Of a stretch of DNA of 31,947 nt, positions 24,521-31,947 are shown piece after piece. This DNA comes from Crenothrix polyspora. Lineage in GTDB: Bacteria; Pseudomonadota; Gammaproteobacteria; Methylococcales; Methylomonadaceae. The notes beneath the pieces are model-generated. The model saw only the letters and a program-made list of their open reading frames with translations. It had not been told where the DNA came from and ran no database searches. Location of the stretch: assembly GCA_945903675.1 (NCBI GenBank), contig CAMDOP010000004.1, positions 1 to 31,947 on the forward strand, read 5' to 3'. How positions within the stretch are numbered: the first letter of the stretch is position 1; every line of letters starts with the position of its first letter. The translations under genes and the position numbers were made by a program.

Positions 24521-25776
24521 ATGACCGAATTCGAACAGTCAACATTAGTCATGCTAATGAGCAGTGCTTTTTTAATAACAGTCACATGTCTGTTAGTGTT
24601 AAGGCCGATTGCCATAAAAATAGGCCTTATTGATAAACCCAGTACCAGAAAAAAACATAACGGAGACATACCTTTAATAGGTGGCTTAGCCATTTACCTG
24701 TGTATGGTTTTTTTTATTTTGACAGAAAATAAGTTGGCTACTATCAATATGGGCTTTTTGACAGCAACTACCCTTATTATCGCCACAGGATTATTGGATG
24801 ACTTTAAAAACCTGAATATTAAATTACGTTTTTTTACTGAAATAGTGGCCATAGTAATCATGATCAAATGGGGCGGGATTGAGATTACCAGCCTTGGCAA
24901 TTTATTCGGTCTAGGTGAAATACAACTAGGTCACTTTTCTACGCCCTTTACCATATTTGCGATTTTAGGCGGCATCAACGCCTTTAATATGATAGATGGG
25001 ATTAATGGTTTAGCAGGCGGCACCTCGTTGATTATTTATTTTGTTTTGTCTCTATTGTTTGTTACGACTCATTACACCAGCTTTTTATTACTGTGTTTAG
25101 TGCTTGCAGCCGCCACCACTGCTTTTTATTATTTAACCTACCGACGCTAGGACGAAAAAAAGCCATGGTCTTTCTCGGTGACGCAGGCAGTATGCTACTT
25201 GGCTTTACCATTTGCATCCTTATAATTTCAGCATCGCAAGGGGATCGTAACATCATAGCTCCAGTAACAGCCTTATGGTTGATAGCGAGTCCTTTGTTAG
25301 ATACCTTTGCCATTATGATACAGCGCATAAAACAGGGGCGCTCACCCTTTGCCCCTGATAGAGAACACTTGCACCATCTATTACCGATTGCGGGATTTAG
25401 TCAATCGGCTACTTTGGTCAGTATTTTATTATTTTCGTTACTATTAGCCTTAGCAGGTTTAACACTAGACCTTGTTTTCAATGCACCCGAGTGGTTAATG
25501 TTTAGTTTATTTATAACGGTTTTTGCCTGCTATCAATATAACCTTAGTCATACTTGGAAAATGCTTAAAGTCGCTCGCTATCTACAAAAAAACACGAGCA
25601 ATAAGCGAAGAGTTCTTAATACTCGGCGCATCATTAAGCCTTCATCATTGACAATGACTAATAAGCAAAGAGTCAGAGAGCGACGTAGCCATGGTGATAG
25701 ACGATATCAAGCGACGGATGCAGATATAAAAGAATTTAATCAATCAAGATTTCAAAACGCTTATAATCCGAATTGA
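24521..25776 (+). pseudogene. WecA/MraY-like polyprenyl-phosphate glycosyl-1-phosphate transferase, frameshifted
   Basis: The two frames 24521-25150 and the one ending at 25776 encode the two halves of one enzyme that moves a sugar-1-phosphate, usually GlcNAc-1-P, to undecaprenyl phosphate. The first half has Asp93-Asp94 in LLDDFKN and NAFNMIDGINGLAGG (153-167). The second half has FLGDAGS and the HLHH motif. Frame 1 reads YYL-TYRR then stops, while frame 2 supplies FNLPTLGRKKAMVFLGDAGS, so one T is missing near 25132-25134. With it the product would be about 418 aa, including a basic 60-residue C-terminal tail. It heads the EPS locus; the CrtC-like gene follows after three bases. It may be a true mutation or a sequence error. 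Confidence 0.85.
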
Positions 25777-25779
25777 TTT

Positions 25780-26871
25780 ATGAACATGAACCACGCCCAT
25801 CTTAAATATAAAAAACCTATAGGCTATTTTAAAGCTAATAAGCTTAGCCTAGTGATAATCAGTTTATTGCTAATGATGGTGGCAGGCAGTTATTACCAGC
25901 TCTTCAAAGAAAAAAAACCGCCGTTATGGTTTGAAGCCAAAGCCGCGAGCAACAGCTTAATTTCTTTACCAGAGGATGATGCGCCCCATCTACTTAAAAT
26001 GGAATGGTGGTATTACAACGGTCATTTATTAACAGCGTCAGGAAAGAAATACAGCTTTCATGACAGTCTCTTTCTTGTTAATAGCGGCATGAGTCAGATG
26101 GTTAATCATGTTTCCTTAACAGATCAACAATCTGGGAAACATTACATAGATCAACGCAGTACGGCAGGTAATTTATCTGTAGGCACAGTTAATCGTTTTG
26201 ACTTTACCACCAACAATTGGAGCGTAGCGGGCGGTAACGGTAGCGATCAATTAATCGCCTCTACGCCTGATTTTAGCTTTAAGCTTAACTTAACGAGTAC
26301 ACAGCCCCCCGTCTTTCATGGCAAAGATGGTGTTCTTTCTTTAGGCGCTGCGGGCAGTAGTTTTTATTATTCACGGACGCGTATGACTATTACGGGAACC
26401 TTACACATTAATGGCCAAACTGAAGCAGTCACAGGCCTTGCTTGGTTTGATCATCAATGGGGTGATTTTTTCACCACACAATTATCTTGGGATTGGTTTA
26501 GCTTACAACTAGATGACCAAAGTGATGTCATGATTTACCAATTACGTGACAAAGCCAATCAACCCATACTTTATACAGGCAGTTATACCAAGAATGGCAC
26601 TACCGAAATACTTAGCAACAAGGACTTTACTCTGACTAAAGGCCAACTATGGCATAGCACTAAAACCGACATTAATTACCCTATAGCATGGAAAATAGTC
26701 ATTCCCAGTAAAAATTTAGACTTAACGACCCATAGCATCATTAACGATAGTGAATTCGATGCCAGTTTGTCTAGCTATAACATTTATTGGGAAGGTGCTA
26801 TTAAAGTAAGCGGCAGCCATACTGGACAGGGATTCATGGAGTTAAGTGGTTATTCGACTACTAAAAATTGA
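25780..26871 (+). CDS. CrtC/AttH-like lipocalin-fold protein, membrane-anchored
   Basis: The 363-aa product has an N-terminal membrane anchor or uncleaved signal (about 20-38) and a double lipocalin-like domain of the COG5621 type. Typical blocks are EWWYYNGHL (75-83), GLAWFDHQWGDFF near 220, WDWFSLQLDDQSDVMIYQLRD, and YWEGAIKVSG near the C-terminus. Relatives include carotenoid 1,2-hydratase CrtC and secreted AttH-like proteins, so its substrate is probably a hydrophobic or glycolipid molecule; CrtC activity itself is not implied. It sits three bases after the WecA-like gene and before wzb, so a role in envelope polysaccharide or lipid-linked sugar handling is possible but unproven. Confidence 0.8.
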   Translation: MNMNHAHLKYKKPIGYFKANKLSLVIISLLLMMVAGSYYQLFKEKKPPLWFEAKAASNSLISLPEDDAPHLLKMEWWYYNGHLLTASGKKYSFHDSLFLVNSGMSQMVNHVSLTDQQSGKHYIDQRSTAGNLSVGTVNRFDFTTNNWSVAGGNGSDQLIASTPDFSFKLNLTSTQPPVFHGKDGVLSLGAAGSSFYYSRTRMTITGTLHINGQTEAVTGLAWFDHQWGDFFTTQLSWDWFSLQLDDQSDVMIYQLRDKANQPILYTGSYTKNGTTEILSNKDFTLTKGQLWHSTKTDINYPIAWKIVIPSKNLDLTTHSIINDSEFDASLSSYNIYWEGAIKVSGSHTGQGFMELSGYSTTKN

Positions 26872-26874
26872 GTA

Positions 26875-27010
26875 AGGTAAAACGCAATCATTAACCAACA
26901 ACTTATATAGGATGTGCTGAACAAAGTGAAGCGCATCGTTTTAATATAGTGATGCGCTTCAGTTTGTTCAGCACATCCTATGGGCGTATTTTATTTATTG
27001 CCAGTTACCT
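26875..27010. repeat. MITE-like element, copy 2
   Basis: The 136-base unit begins AAGGTAAAACGCAA and ends CCAGTTACCT, with the inner ATAGGATGTGCTGAAC hairpin complete. It starts two bases after the CrtC-like stop and ends 36 bases before wzb, so it separates these genes without breaking a frame. Confidence 0.8.
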
Positions 27011-27045
27011 TAGTAATACAAGACACGACAACAAAAGGATCATTT

Positions 27046-27486
27046 TTGTTTAATAACATACTCATAGTTTGTGTAGGTAATATCTGCCGCAGCCCTATGG
27101 CAGAGGCGCTACTTAAAGCGGCATTGACCGCTATAAAGCCGGGGAATTATAAAGTTAGTTCGGCAGGTATTGGAGCATTGGTTGGACACCCGGCCGATGC
27201 CAAAGCAAAGCAACTGATGATGACCAAAGGACTAGACATTTCTGAGCATAGAGCCGACCAACTAAGTCAGACGATGATACACAAAGCCGATATTATTTTA
27301 GTAATGGAATCGGATCACAAACAGGCCATTGAAGCTAAACAACCTAGCGCAAAAGGCAAGGTTTTTAGATTAGGTGAATGGGGAGGCTTTGATATCCCCG
27401 ATCCTTACCAAAGAGATCACGAGGTATTCGAATCGGTACTGCGCCTGATAGATCAAGGCGTTAACCAGTGGCTAGAAAAACTTTAA
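27046..27486 (+). CDS. wzb: Low-molecular-weight protein tyrosine phosphatase Wzb
   Basis: Wzb dephosphorylates the Wzc tyrosine tail and so permits capsule or EPS assembly. The start is TTG at 27046-27048 (146 aa): AAAGGA lies seven bases upstream and the product begins MFNNILIVCVGNICRSP, as Wzb of E. coli does. A longer frame from 26980 would begin inside the MITE copy. Catalytic Cys9-X5-Arg15 and the acid Asp in DIPDPYQ are present. It precedes wza and wzc, the usual partner set, though a 444-base repeat-filled gap lies between. Confidence 0.93.
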   Translation: MFNNILIVCVGNICRSPMAEALLKAALTAIKPGNYKVSSAGIGALVGHPADAKAKQLMMTKGLDISEHRADQLSQTMIHKADIILVMESDHKQAIEAKQPSAKGKVFRLGEWGGFDIPDPYQRDHEVFESVLRLIDQGVNQWLEKL

Positions 27487-27563
27487 CCACTGAGTGAGTT
27501 ATGTAGATCGTTTCCACGCGGAGCGCTCATAATTCACAGTTAAGTAATCTGTGTACTTGGAGT

Positions 27564-27583
27564 AAAACAGCTTCAGCTGTTTT
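27564..27583. repeat. AAAACAGC palindrome, copy 2
   Basis: AAAACAGC, TTCA, GCTGTTTT is the inverse-orientation match of 24373-24392. It is preceded by GGAGT, which matches ACTCC after copy 1. Confidence 0.7.
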
Positions 27584-27604
27584 AAAAGGCTGAGCTGAAA
27601 TTAT

Positions 27605-27668
27605 GTAGGGTGGATAAGCCGAGCGCATCCACCAATTGTGCCGGATGCGCGTTGCTTATCCGACCTAC
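27605..27668. repeat. REP-like palindrome, GTGGATAAGC type, copy 2
   Basis: GTAGGGTGGATAAGC with GCGCATCC pairs with GGATGCGC, GCTTATCC and GACCTAC. It is nearly the same as 24301-24363. The unit forms a long imperfect hairpin. Confidence 0.75.
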
Positions 27669-27748
27669 GAACTACGATTAGGAACCAATAAATTTTTATT
27701 TAGGTATGTAGGAACAAAGTTGGACAGGGAAATTCAGTTGCTTGGAGT

Positions 27749-27768
27749 AAAACTGCTTCAGCTGTTTT
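27749..27768. repeat. AAAACAGC palindrome, copy 3
   Basis: AAAACTGC, TTCA, GCTGTTTT differs from copy 2 at one base. GGCAATAGCTGAAGCTCAGC after it adds a further inverse match. A CTTAACTGTGC-like unit ending GAACAATAAA follows to about 27852, as it does after copy 1 at 24409. The rest of 27487-27930 shows no gene. Confidence 0.65.
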
Positions 27769-27930
27769 AAAAGGCAATAGCTGAAGCTCAGCACTCCATA
27801 CAAACTGTTTCGTTTAACTGTGCGCATTGACGCGGAGCGTGAGAACAATAAATATTAAAAAACCAACAACAAGCCTTGTTGCCTAATAACCAAGACTACT
27901 ATTAAAACGTTATCTTTACTGAGCCCGACT

Positions 27931-29190
27931 ATGCAAAAAACAGCGTTATTTGCCATATTGATATTACTCAATCTGAGTAGTTGCACCGTCATTCCAGGTC
28001 AACACATGAACCCATTTTCTGAGCAATCCAGTATTAAGCTGCCGGTTCAGGAAAATAATATGGCCACTTTAAAAAAACTTAATATTCAGACGATTGATGC
28101 CAATTTAATTGTTAAGTTAGAAAATGATATAAATAATCGCAGCTTAGGAAACGATAATGTAGCCAACAATTATTTTGAATATCGTATTGGCTCAGTACCT
28201 ACTAAAGGTATGCCTGTACAAGAAAGTGCGAGTCAATATTTGGTTGGTGCGCGCGATATTCTTATTATTACGGTTTGGGAGCATCCAGAATTAACCAATC
28301 CTTTTGGCGGCTCTTCTACGAGCATTGCCAGTGCTAATAATGTCACCAGTATCGGTAGTTCTGGCAGCAATACCCTCATCAATGGCGGCAATGTAGTGGG
28401 TGAAGATGGTACATTTTTTTATCCTTATGTCGGCATAGTCAAAGCCGCGGGTAAAACCGTTGAAGATATCAGAACCGAACTCACAGAAAAACTCTCTCAG
28501 TATATAGAAAGAGTGCAATTAGATGTGCGAGTAAACTCATACCGTAGTCAACGCGTTTATGTGGTTGGGGAAGTCCATCAACCCGGCATTCAAACCTTAA
28601 AAGATATTCCTCTAACGGTGCTGGAAGCCATTAATAATGCGGGTGGCATCAACAACCAAACGGCAGACTTACGAAACATTACTTTAGCTCGTGAAGGAAA
28701 AACTTACAGCATCAATCTATTAGCACTCTATGAAGGCGGTGACATCACCCAAAATGTATTACTAAAACAGGGGGATGTGCTGAATGTTGCCGACAATCAA
28801 TTTAACAAGATATTTGTTTTTGGTGAAAATACCGTAGGCGGCACAGGAGCCGGACGTTCACGCAGTGTCATTATGAATAAGGGCCGCATGACTTTAACTG
28901 AGGGCTTAAGCGAAGCCGGTGGTTTTGATCAAACCACTGCCGATGCCTCACGTATTTTTGTCTTTAGAGGCAGACTTAATAAGCCAGAAATATTTCATCT
29001 GGATGCAAAGTCACCAGATGCTTTATTGTTGGCTGAACATTTTCCATTAGAGCCTCACGATATTCTTTATGTAGATAGAGCAGAAGGTATCCGTTGGAAT
29101 CAAATTATCGCTCAAATTCAACCCACCGTTACCTTGTTAAATGTCTTTAACGGTACGTTAAATCCAAAACCACTGAGCAATCCACGATGA
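27931..29190 (+). CDS. wza: Polysaccharide export outer-membrane lipoprotein Wza
   Basis: Wza forms the octameric outer-membrane channel for capsule or EPS. The 419-aa product has a lipoprotein signal with LSSC (acylated Cys at residue 18). The PES domain follows, with QYLVGARDILIITVWEHPELTNPFG and GEDGTFFYPYVGIVKAAGKTVEDI. SLBB repeats come next (VYVVGEVHQPGIQ, IFVFGENTVGG), then LRDILYVD-like LEPHDILYVDRAEGIRW before a C-terminal amphipathic segment for the membrane pore. A Ser/Gly/Asn-rich insert (about 122-155) splits the PES domain. It lies 31 bases before wzc. Confidence 0.93.
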   Translation: MQKTALFAILILLNLSSCTVIPGQHMNPFSEQSSIKLPVQENNMATLKKLNIQTIDANLIVKLENDINNRSLGNDNVANNYFEYRIGSVPTKGMPVQESASQYLVGARDILIITVWEHPELTNPFGGSSTSIASANNVTSIGSSGSNTLINGGNVVGEDGTFFYPYVGIVKAAGKTVEDIRTELTEKLSQYIERVQLDVRVNSYRSQRVYVVGEVHQPGIQTLKDIPLTVLEAINNAGGINNQTADLRNITLAREGKTYSINLLALYEGGDITQNVLLKQGDVLNVADNQFNKIFVFGENTVGGTGAGRSRSVIMNKGRMTLTEGLSEAGGFDQTTADASRIFVFRGRLNKPEIFHLDAKSPDALLLAEHFPLEPHDILYVDRAEGIRWNQIIAQIQPTVTLLNVFNGTLNPKPLSNPR

Positions 29191-29221
29191 TCTCACTATT
29201 AAATAGAGCACTAAGCAGACG

Positions 29222-31492
29222 ATGACTAGTCCACACATAGCCAACAGCCAGACGCCCACTACCTACCCAGCCTCTCAAGAAGAGGATGAGATTGATTTGG
29301 GCGAATTAGTAGCCACTGTGGTCGATGCTAAATATGTCATTATATTAATAACGCTATGTTTTTTAGCACTAGGCGTAGCAAAAGCCTTATTAGATACGCC
29401 TATTTACAAAGCGGATACTTTATTACAAATTGAAGATAAATCCAACGCATTAGATGCTTTAGGGTCTTTAACCTCATTGATGGAATCCAAAACCCCTGCC
29501 TTAGCAGAGATTGAAATTATAAAATCACGATTAGTATTAGGGACTGCCATTAAAAACCTTAATCTGAATATTATTGCCGAACCTAAATACTTTCCTATTA
29601 TCGGCAAAGCCATCGCTAGACGTTTTCAAAAACAAAACAAAACCGCTGAAGTTGCTTCGTCTATGATCGGTTTGGATAGCTATGCGTGGGGCGGAGAAGT
29701 TATCCGCATCGACAACTTGATAGTGCCAAAAGACTGGGCAGACCAGCCATTAATTTTAATTGCAGGTGAGCAAGGACGCTTTAGTTTATGGGCTGATGAT
29801 GAACAACTCATTGAGGGTGCGGTTGGAAAAACCATTAACAAATCCCTAGCTGAAAGCTTAGAAAAATTGACTATATTTGTGTCGGTATTAAAAGCTCGCC
29901 CCGGCACTGAATTTATCATCAATAAACAATCGTTAAGCAATAGTATTGATGAATTAAACAATAATCTAATCGTCACTGAAAAAGGTAAAGCCACCGGTAT
30001 TTTAAGTGCCACCCTAGAAGATGCTGACCCTGTGCTTGCCGCACAAACCCTCAATGAAGTGACTAAAATTTATGTTAAACAAAATGTTGAGCAAAAATCT
30101 AAAGAATCACAAAACACGCTAGAATTTTTAGATAAACAATTGCCGTTGATTAAAGATCAGCTTGAAGCTGCAACCAAAGCTTTAAATGATTTTAGAGGTA
30201 ATAAAGGCTCTATTAATCTGGATATAGAAACCGAAGCCGTACTCGCTGGTGTGGTCGACGTTAATACCCAACTAACCGTATTACAACAAAAAAGAGATGA
30301 ATTAAGGGGCCGTTTTACAGAATCACATCCCGTTATTATAGCCACCGATAAACAAATTGCCCGCCTAAAAGAGCAACTCAAAGCCATCAACAGAAAAATT
30401 GAACTATTACCCGAAACCCAACGAGTGATCGTCCGATTATCCAGCGATGTGCAAGTATCTACTGAGCTTTATACGACTATGCTCAATAATGCCCAGACCT
30501 TAAGAGTTGCAAAATCGGGCACTATAGGTAATGTCAGAATCATTGACGAAGCAGTGCTATCTTTAAAACCTATAAAACCTAAAAAACCACTTATCGTCCT
30601 AGTGTCCTTTATTTTAGGTTTAATGGTAGGCATTGCTTGGGTGTTTATTCGTAAAGCCATGCATACAGGCATTGAAGATCCTGATCAAATTGAAAAACAT
30701 CTTAATATTCCGGTGTATGCCACTATTCCTCATAGTAATGAGCAAGCTAAACTCAGTGCCAAGCTCATTAAAGGCATTCAGCCAAATGAGGATCAGCCCT
30801 TTATTTTAGCGTTAACCCATAAAGAAGACTTGGCCATAGAGAGCCTTAGGAGTTTACGCACCACCTTACACTTTGCGTTCTTAGAAGCCCATAATAATAT
30901 TATTATGATTACCGGCCCTAGCCCTGGCATCGGTAAAACCTTCGTGGCTATTAATCTGGCAGTGGTATTAGCCGATGCCGGTAAAAAAATTCTACTCATA
31001 GACGCTGACTTGCGTAAAGGTTTGACACACCAGAGCTTAGGACTTGCCAGAGAGAATGGTCTATCTGATTTAATCTCTAATAGTATCAGCCTAGAGCAAG
31101 CTGTTAGACATATAGCGGCTGCCAATATTGATTTTATTTCAACAGGTTCTATACCACCTAATCCGTCAGAACTGTTATTACATGAACGTTTTGAGCAGTT
31201 ACTGAAAATCTTAGCTAAGCAATATGACCATATTATTATTGATTCGCCACCCATCTTGGCAGTTACCGACGCAGGCATTATAGGCCGCATCGCCAGCGCG
31301 ACCTTAATGGTGGCTAAAGCCGGGCAACATCCTTTACGTGAATTAGAACAATGTACTAAACGTTTGGCGCAATCCGGCGTCACCATGAAAGGCATCGTCT
31401 TTAATGATTTACCAGAAAACTCATCGCGCTATGGCGCGGGTTACGGCTATGGCAAATATGTCTATCGCTACAATTACCAAAAAGCAAACTAA
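29222..31492 (+). CDS. wzc: Polysaccharide co-polymerase and BY-kinase Wzc
   Basis: Wzc controls chain length and export through tyrosine autophosphorylation. The 756-aa inner-membrane protein has an N-terminal Wzz domain with TM1 near 37-56, a long periplasmic helical part (coiled near 290-400), TM2 near 457-476, and a cytosolic BY-kinase domain. Walker A is GPSPGIGKT near 564-572, Walker A' is LLIDADLR near 590, and Walker B is HIIIDSPP near 670. The C-terminal tail from about 737 has eight Tyr in YGAGYGYGKYVYRYNYQ, the phosphorylation cluster that Wzb would clear. Wza and Wzb are neighbours. Length is slightly above the E. coli enzyme. Confidence 0.95.
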   Translation: MTSPHIANSQTPTTYPASQEEDEIDLGELVATVVDAKYVIILITLCFLALGVAKALLDTPIYKADTLLQIEDKSNALDALGSLTSLMESKTPALAEIEIIKSRLVLGTAIKNLNLNIIAEPKYFPIIGKAIARRFQKQNKTAEVASSMIGLDSYAWGGEVIRIDNLIVPKDWADQPLILIAGEQGRFSLWADDEQLIEGAVGKTINKSLAESLEKLTIFVSVLKARPGTEFIINKQSLSNSIDELNNNLIVTEKGKATGILSATLEDADPVLAAQTLNEVTKIYVKQNVEQKSKESQNTLEFLDKQLPLIKDQLEAATKALNDFRGNKGSINLDIETEAVLAGVVDVNTQLTVLQQKRDELRGRFTESHPVIIATDKQIARLKEQLKAINRKIELLPETQRVIVRLSSDVQVSTELYTTMLNNAQTLRVAKSGTIGNVRIIDEAVLSLKPIKPKKPLIVLVSFILGLMVGIAWVFIRKAMHTGIEDPDQIEKHLNIPVYATIPHSNEQAKLSAKLIKGIQPNEDQPFILALTHKEDLAIESLRSLRTTLHFAFLEAHNNIIMITGPSPGIGKTFVAINLAVVLADAGKKILLIDADLRKGLTHQSLGLARENGLSDLISNSISLEQAVRHIAAANIDFISTGSIPPNPSELLLHERFEQLLKILAKQYDHIIIDSPPILAVTDAGIIGRIASATLMVAKAGQHPLRELEQCTKRLAQSGVTMKGIVFNDLPENSSRYGAGYGYGKYVYRYNYQKAN

Positions 31493-31496
31493 GGAG

Positions 31497-31580
31497 GTAG
31501 GTTGGGCTAACGGCCTTATCGTTAACCCAACATTGATTGATGAAAATGTTGGGTTGCAAAAAGCACGCAGCCCAACCTAC
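31497..31580. repeat. 84-base palindromic repeat, copy 1
   Basis: GTAGGTTGGGCT (31497-31508) and AGCCCAACCTAC (31569-31580) are exact inverses; AACCCAACATT and AATGTTGGGTT pair inside. It starts five bases after the wzc stop and could end the wzc transcript. A nearly identical copy is at 31706. Confidence 0.85.
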
Positions 31581-31597
31581 GTGACTACATGACGTTT

Positions 31598-31699
31598 ATA
31601 GGATGTGCTGAACGATAGTGAAGCGCATCACCAAATAGAACGATGAGCTTCGTTCCTCAGCACATCCTATAGGGCGTTTTTATTGTTTGCGAATTACCT
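31598..31699. repeat. MITE-like element, copy 3, left end missing
   Basis: The inner ATAGGATGTGCTGAAC hairpin and the right end (GCGAATTACCT) are present, but the AGGTAAnnCGCAA left end is not; the 84-base palindrome occupies that side. It is a partial copy. Confidence 0.75.
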
Positions 31700-31705
31700 T
31701 AGGCA

Positions 31706-31789
31706 GTAGCTTGAGCTAACGGCCTTATCGTTAACCCAACATTGATTGATGAAAATGTTGGGTTGCGAAAAACACGCAGCCCAACCTAC
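31706..31789. repeat. 84-base palindromic repeat, copy 2
   Basis: This copy matches 31497-31580 nearly throughout, differing at its left end (GTAGCTTGAGCT). After it both copies continue with TATAGGATG, which leads into the MITE hairpin in copy 1 and into the IS end here. Confidence 0.85.
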
Positions 31790-31812
31790 ATGACTTTTAT
31801 AGGATGATGACA

Positions 31813-31879
31813 TGGACTCCTCCCCGCCCCAACGGTGTCATAATGCACCAATAAATTAACTAGGACAAAGAGGAGTCCA
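31813..31879 (+). promoter_or_regulatory. Inverted repeat that could mask the transposase ribosome site
   Basis: TGGACTCCTC (31813-31822) and GAGGAGTCCA (31870-31879) are exact inverses. The second arm includes the GAGGAG ribosome site two to twelve bases before the ATG. A transcript coming from outside would carry both arms and hide the site; one starting inside would not. Confidence 0.5.
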
Positions 31880-31881
31880 CA

Positions 31882-31947
31882 ATGAATAGTAACGTAGTTG
31901 GTTTGGATTTGGCAAAAAACATATTTCATCTGTTTAGCTTAGATGCA
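31882..31947 (+). CDS. IS110-family transposase, first 22 residues
   Basis: The ATG at 31882-31884 opens a frame that reaches the window end. MNSNVVGLDLAKNIFHLF is the typical IS110/IS1111 start, with the first Asp of the DEDD RuvC-like site in GLDLAK (Asp9). AGGAG lies seven bases upstream. The rest is outside the window. Confidence 0.85.
   Translation, partial: MNSNVVGLDLAKNIFHLFSLDA

Larger units (their letters stand above)
31804..31947 (+). mobile_element. Left end of an IS110-family (IS1111-like) insertion sequence, cut by window end
   Basis: After ATAGGATG the sequence departs from the MITE hairpin and enters a short non-coding end, then an IS110-type transposase start. A ten-base inverted repeat lies at 31813-31822 and 31870-31879. 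The short 5' region of about 75 bases fits the IS1111 subgroup more than IS110 proper. The exact boundary is not visible without the right end. Confidence 0.7.

Noticed and set aside
25120..25145. Programmed -1 frameshift in the WecA-like gene
   Set aside because: No canonical slippery heptamer fits the reading frame and no clear stimulatory structure is seen; a lost T is simpler.
26980..27045. Longer wzb frame from 26980
   Set aside because: It would translate the end of the MITE copy, and has no ribosome site; the TTG at 27046 matches the family start.
30793..31395. 200-aa minus-strand frame opposite wzc
   Set aside because: It lies wholly inside the BY-kinase domain and has no family likeness; it is a shadow of wzc coding.

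Overview
The window reads as chromosomal DNA of an AT-leaning gammaproteobacterium. Evidence is the metY-rimP-nusA-infB-rbfA block, the glyQ-glyS-gmhB-plsC block, EfpL, RlmG and a MutT-ThiE fusion. A PEP-CTERM protein, a GH17-like enzyme, abundant intergenic palindromes and an EPS locus would suit a Methylococcales-type methanotroph, but that is inference and no methane-oxidation gene is present.

Layout. 1-1400: a GH17-like secreted enzyme cut by the window edge and an acidic orphan protein. 1673-6920 (minus strand): rbfA, infB, nusA, rimP and the initiator tRNA, with two intrinsic terminators between tRNA and rimP; truB does not follow rbfA. 6971-7153: an inverted-repeat element. 7237-12050 (minus): a small lipoprotein, a PlsC-type acyltransferase, GmhB, GlyS and GlyQ. 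12187-15900 (plus): a PP-loop thiolation-type ATPase, TusA, a CDF metal transporter and ArgJ. 15901-16219: a palindromic element flanked by 29-base direct repeats. 16220-21109: MutT-ThiE fusion, a MltD-like transglycosylase without LysM, EfpL, RlmG and a cold-shock protein.

21110-31947 is the accessory part. It has a PEP-CTERM protein with a sigma54-like promoter, three copies of a 19-base motif, seven 21-base tandem repeats, an unassigned 231-aa protein, and a surface-polysaccharide locus. That locus holds a WecA-like glycosyl-phosphate transferase broken by a one-base frameshift, a CrtC/AttH-like lipocalin protein, Wzb phosphatase (TTG start), Wza exporter and Wzc tyrosine kinase. Mobile repeats fill the gaps: three related copies of a ~136-base MITE-like element, other palindromes, and the left end of an IS110/IS1111-type element that seems to have entered the arm of one such palindrome.

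How the genes fit together: Wza, Wzb and Wzc form a standard capsule/EPS export and control set, and the WecA-like enzyme would start the lipid-linked repeat unit. The PEP-CTERM protein suggests exosortase sorting, often linked to EPS, but no exosortase lies in this window. The most unusual signals are the 19-base motif with the sigma54 site, the 21-base repeat array, and the IS-in-palindrome junction.
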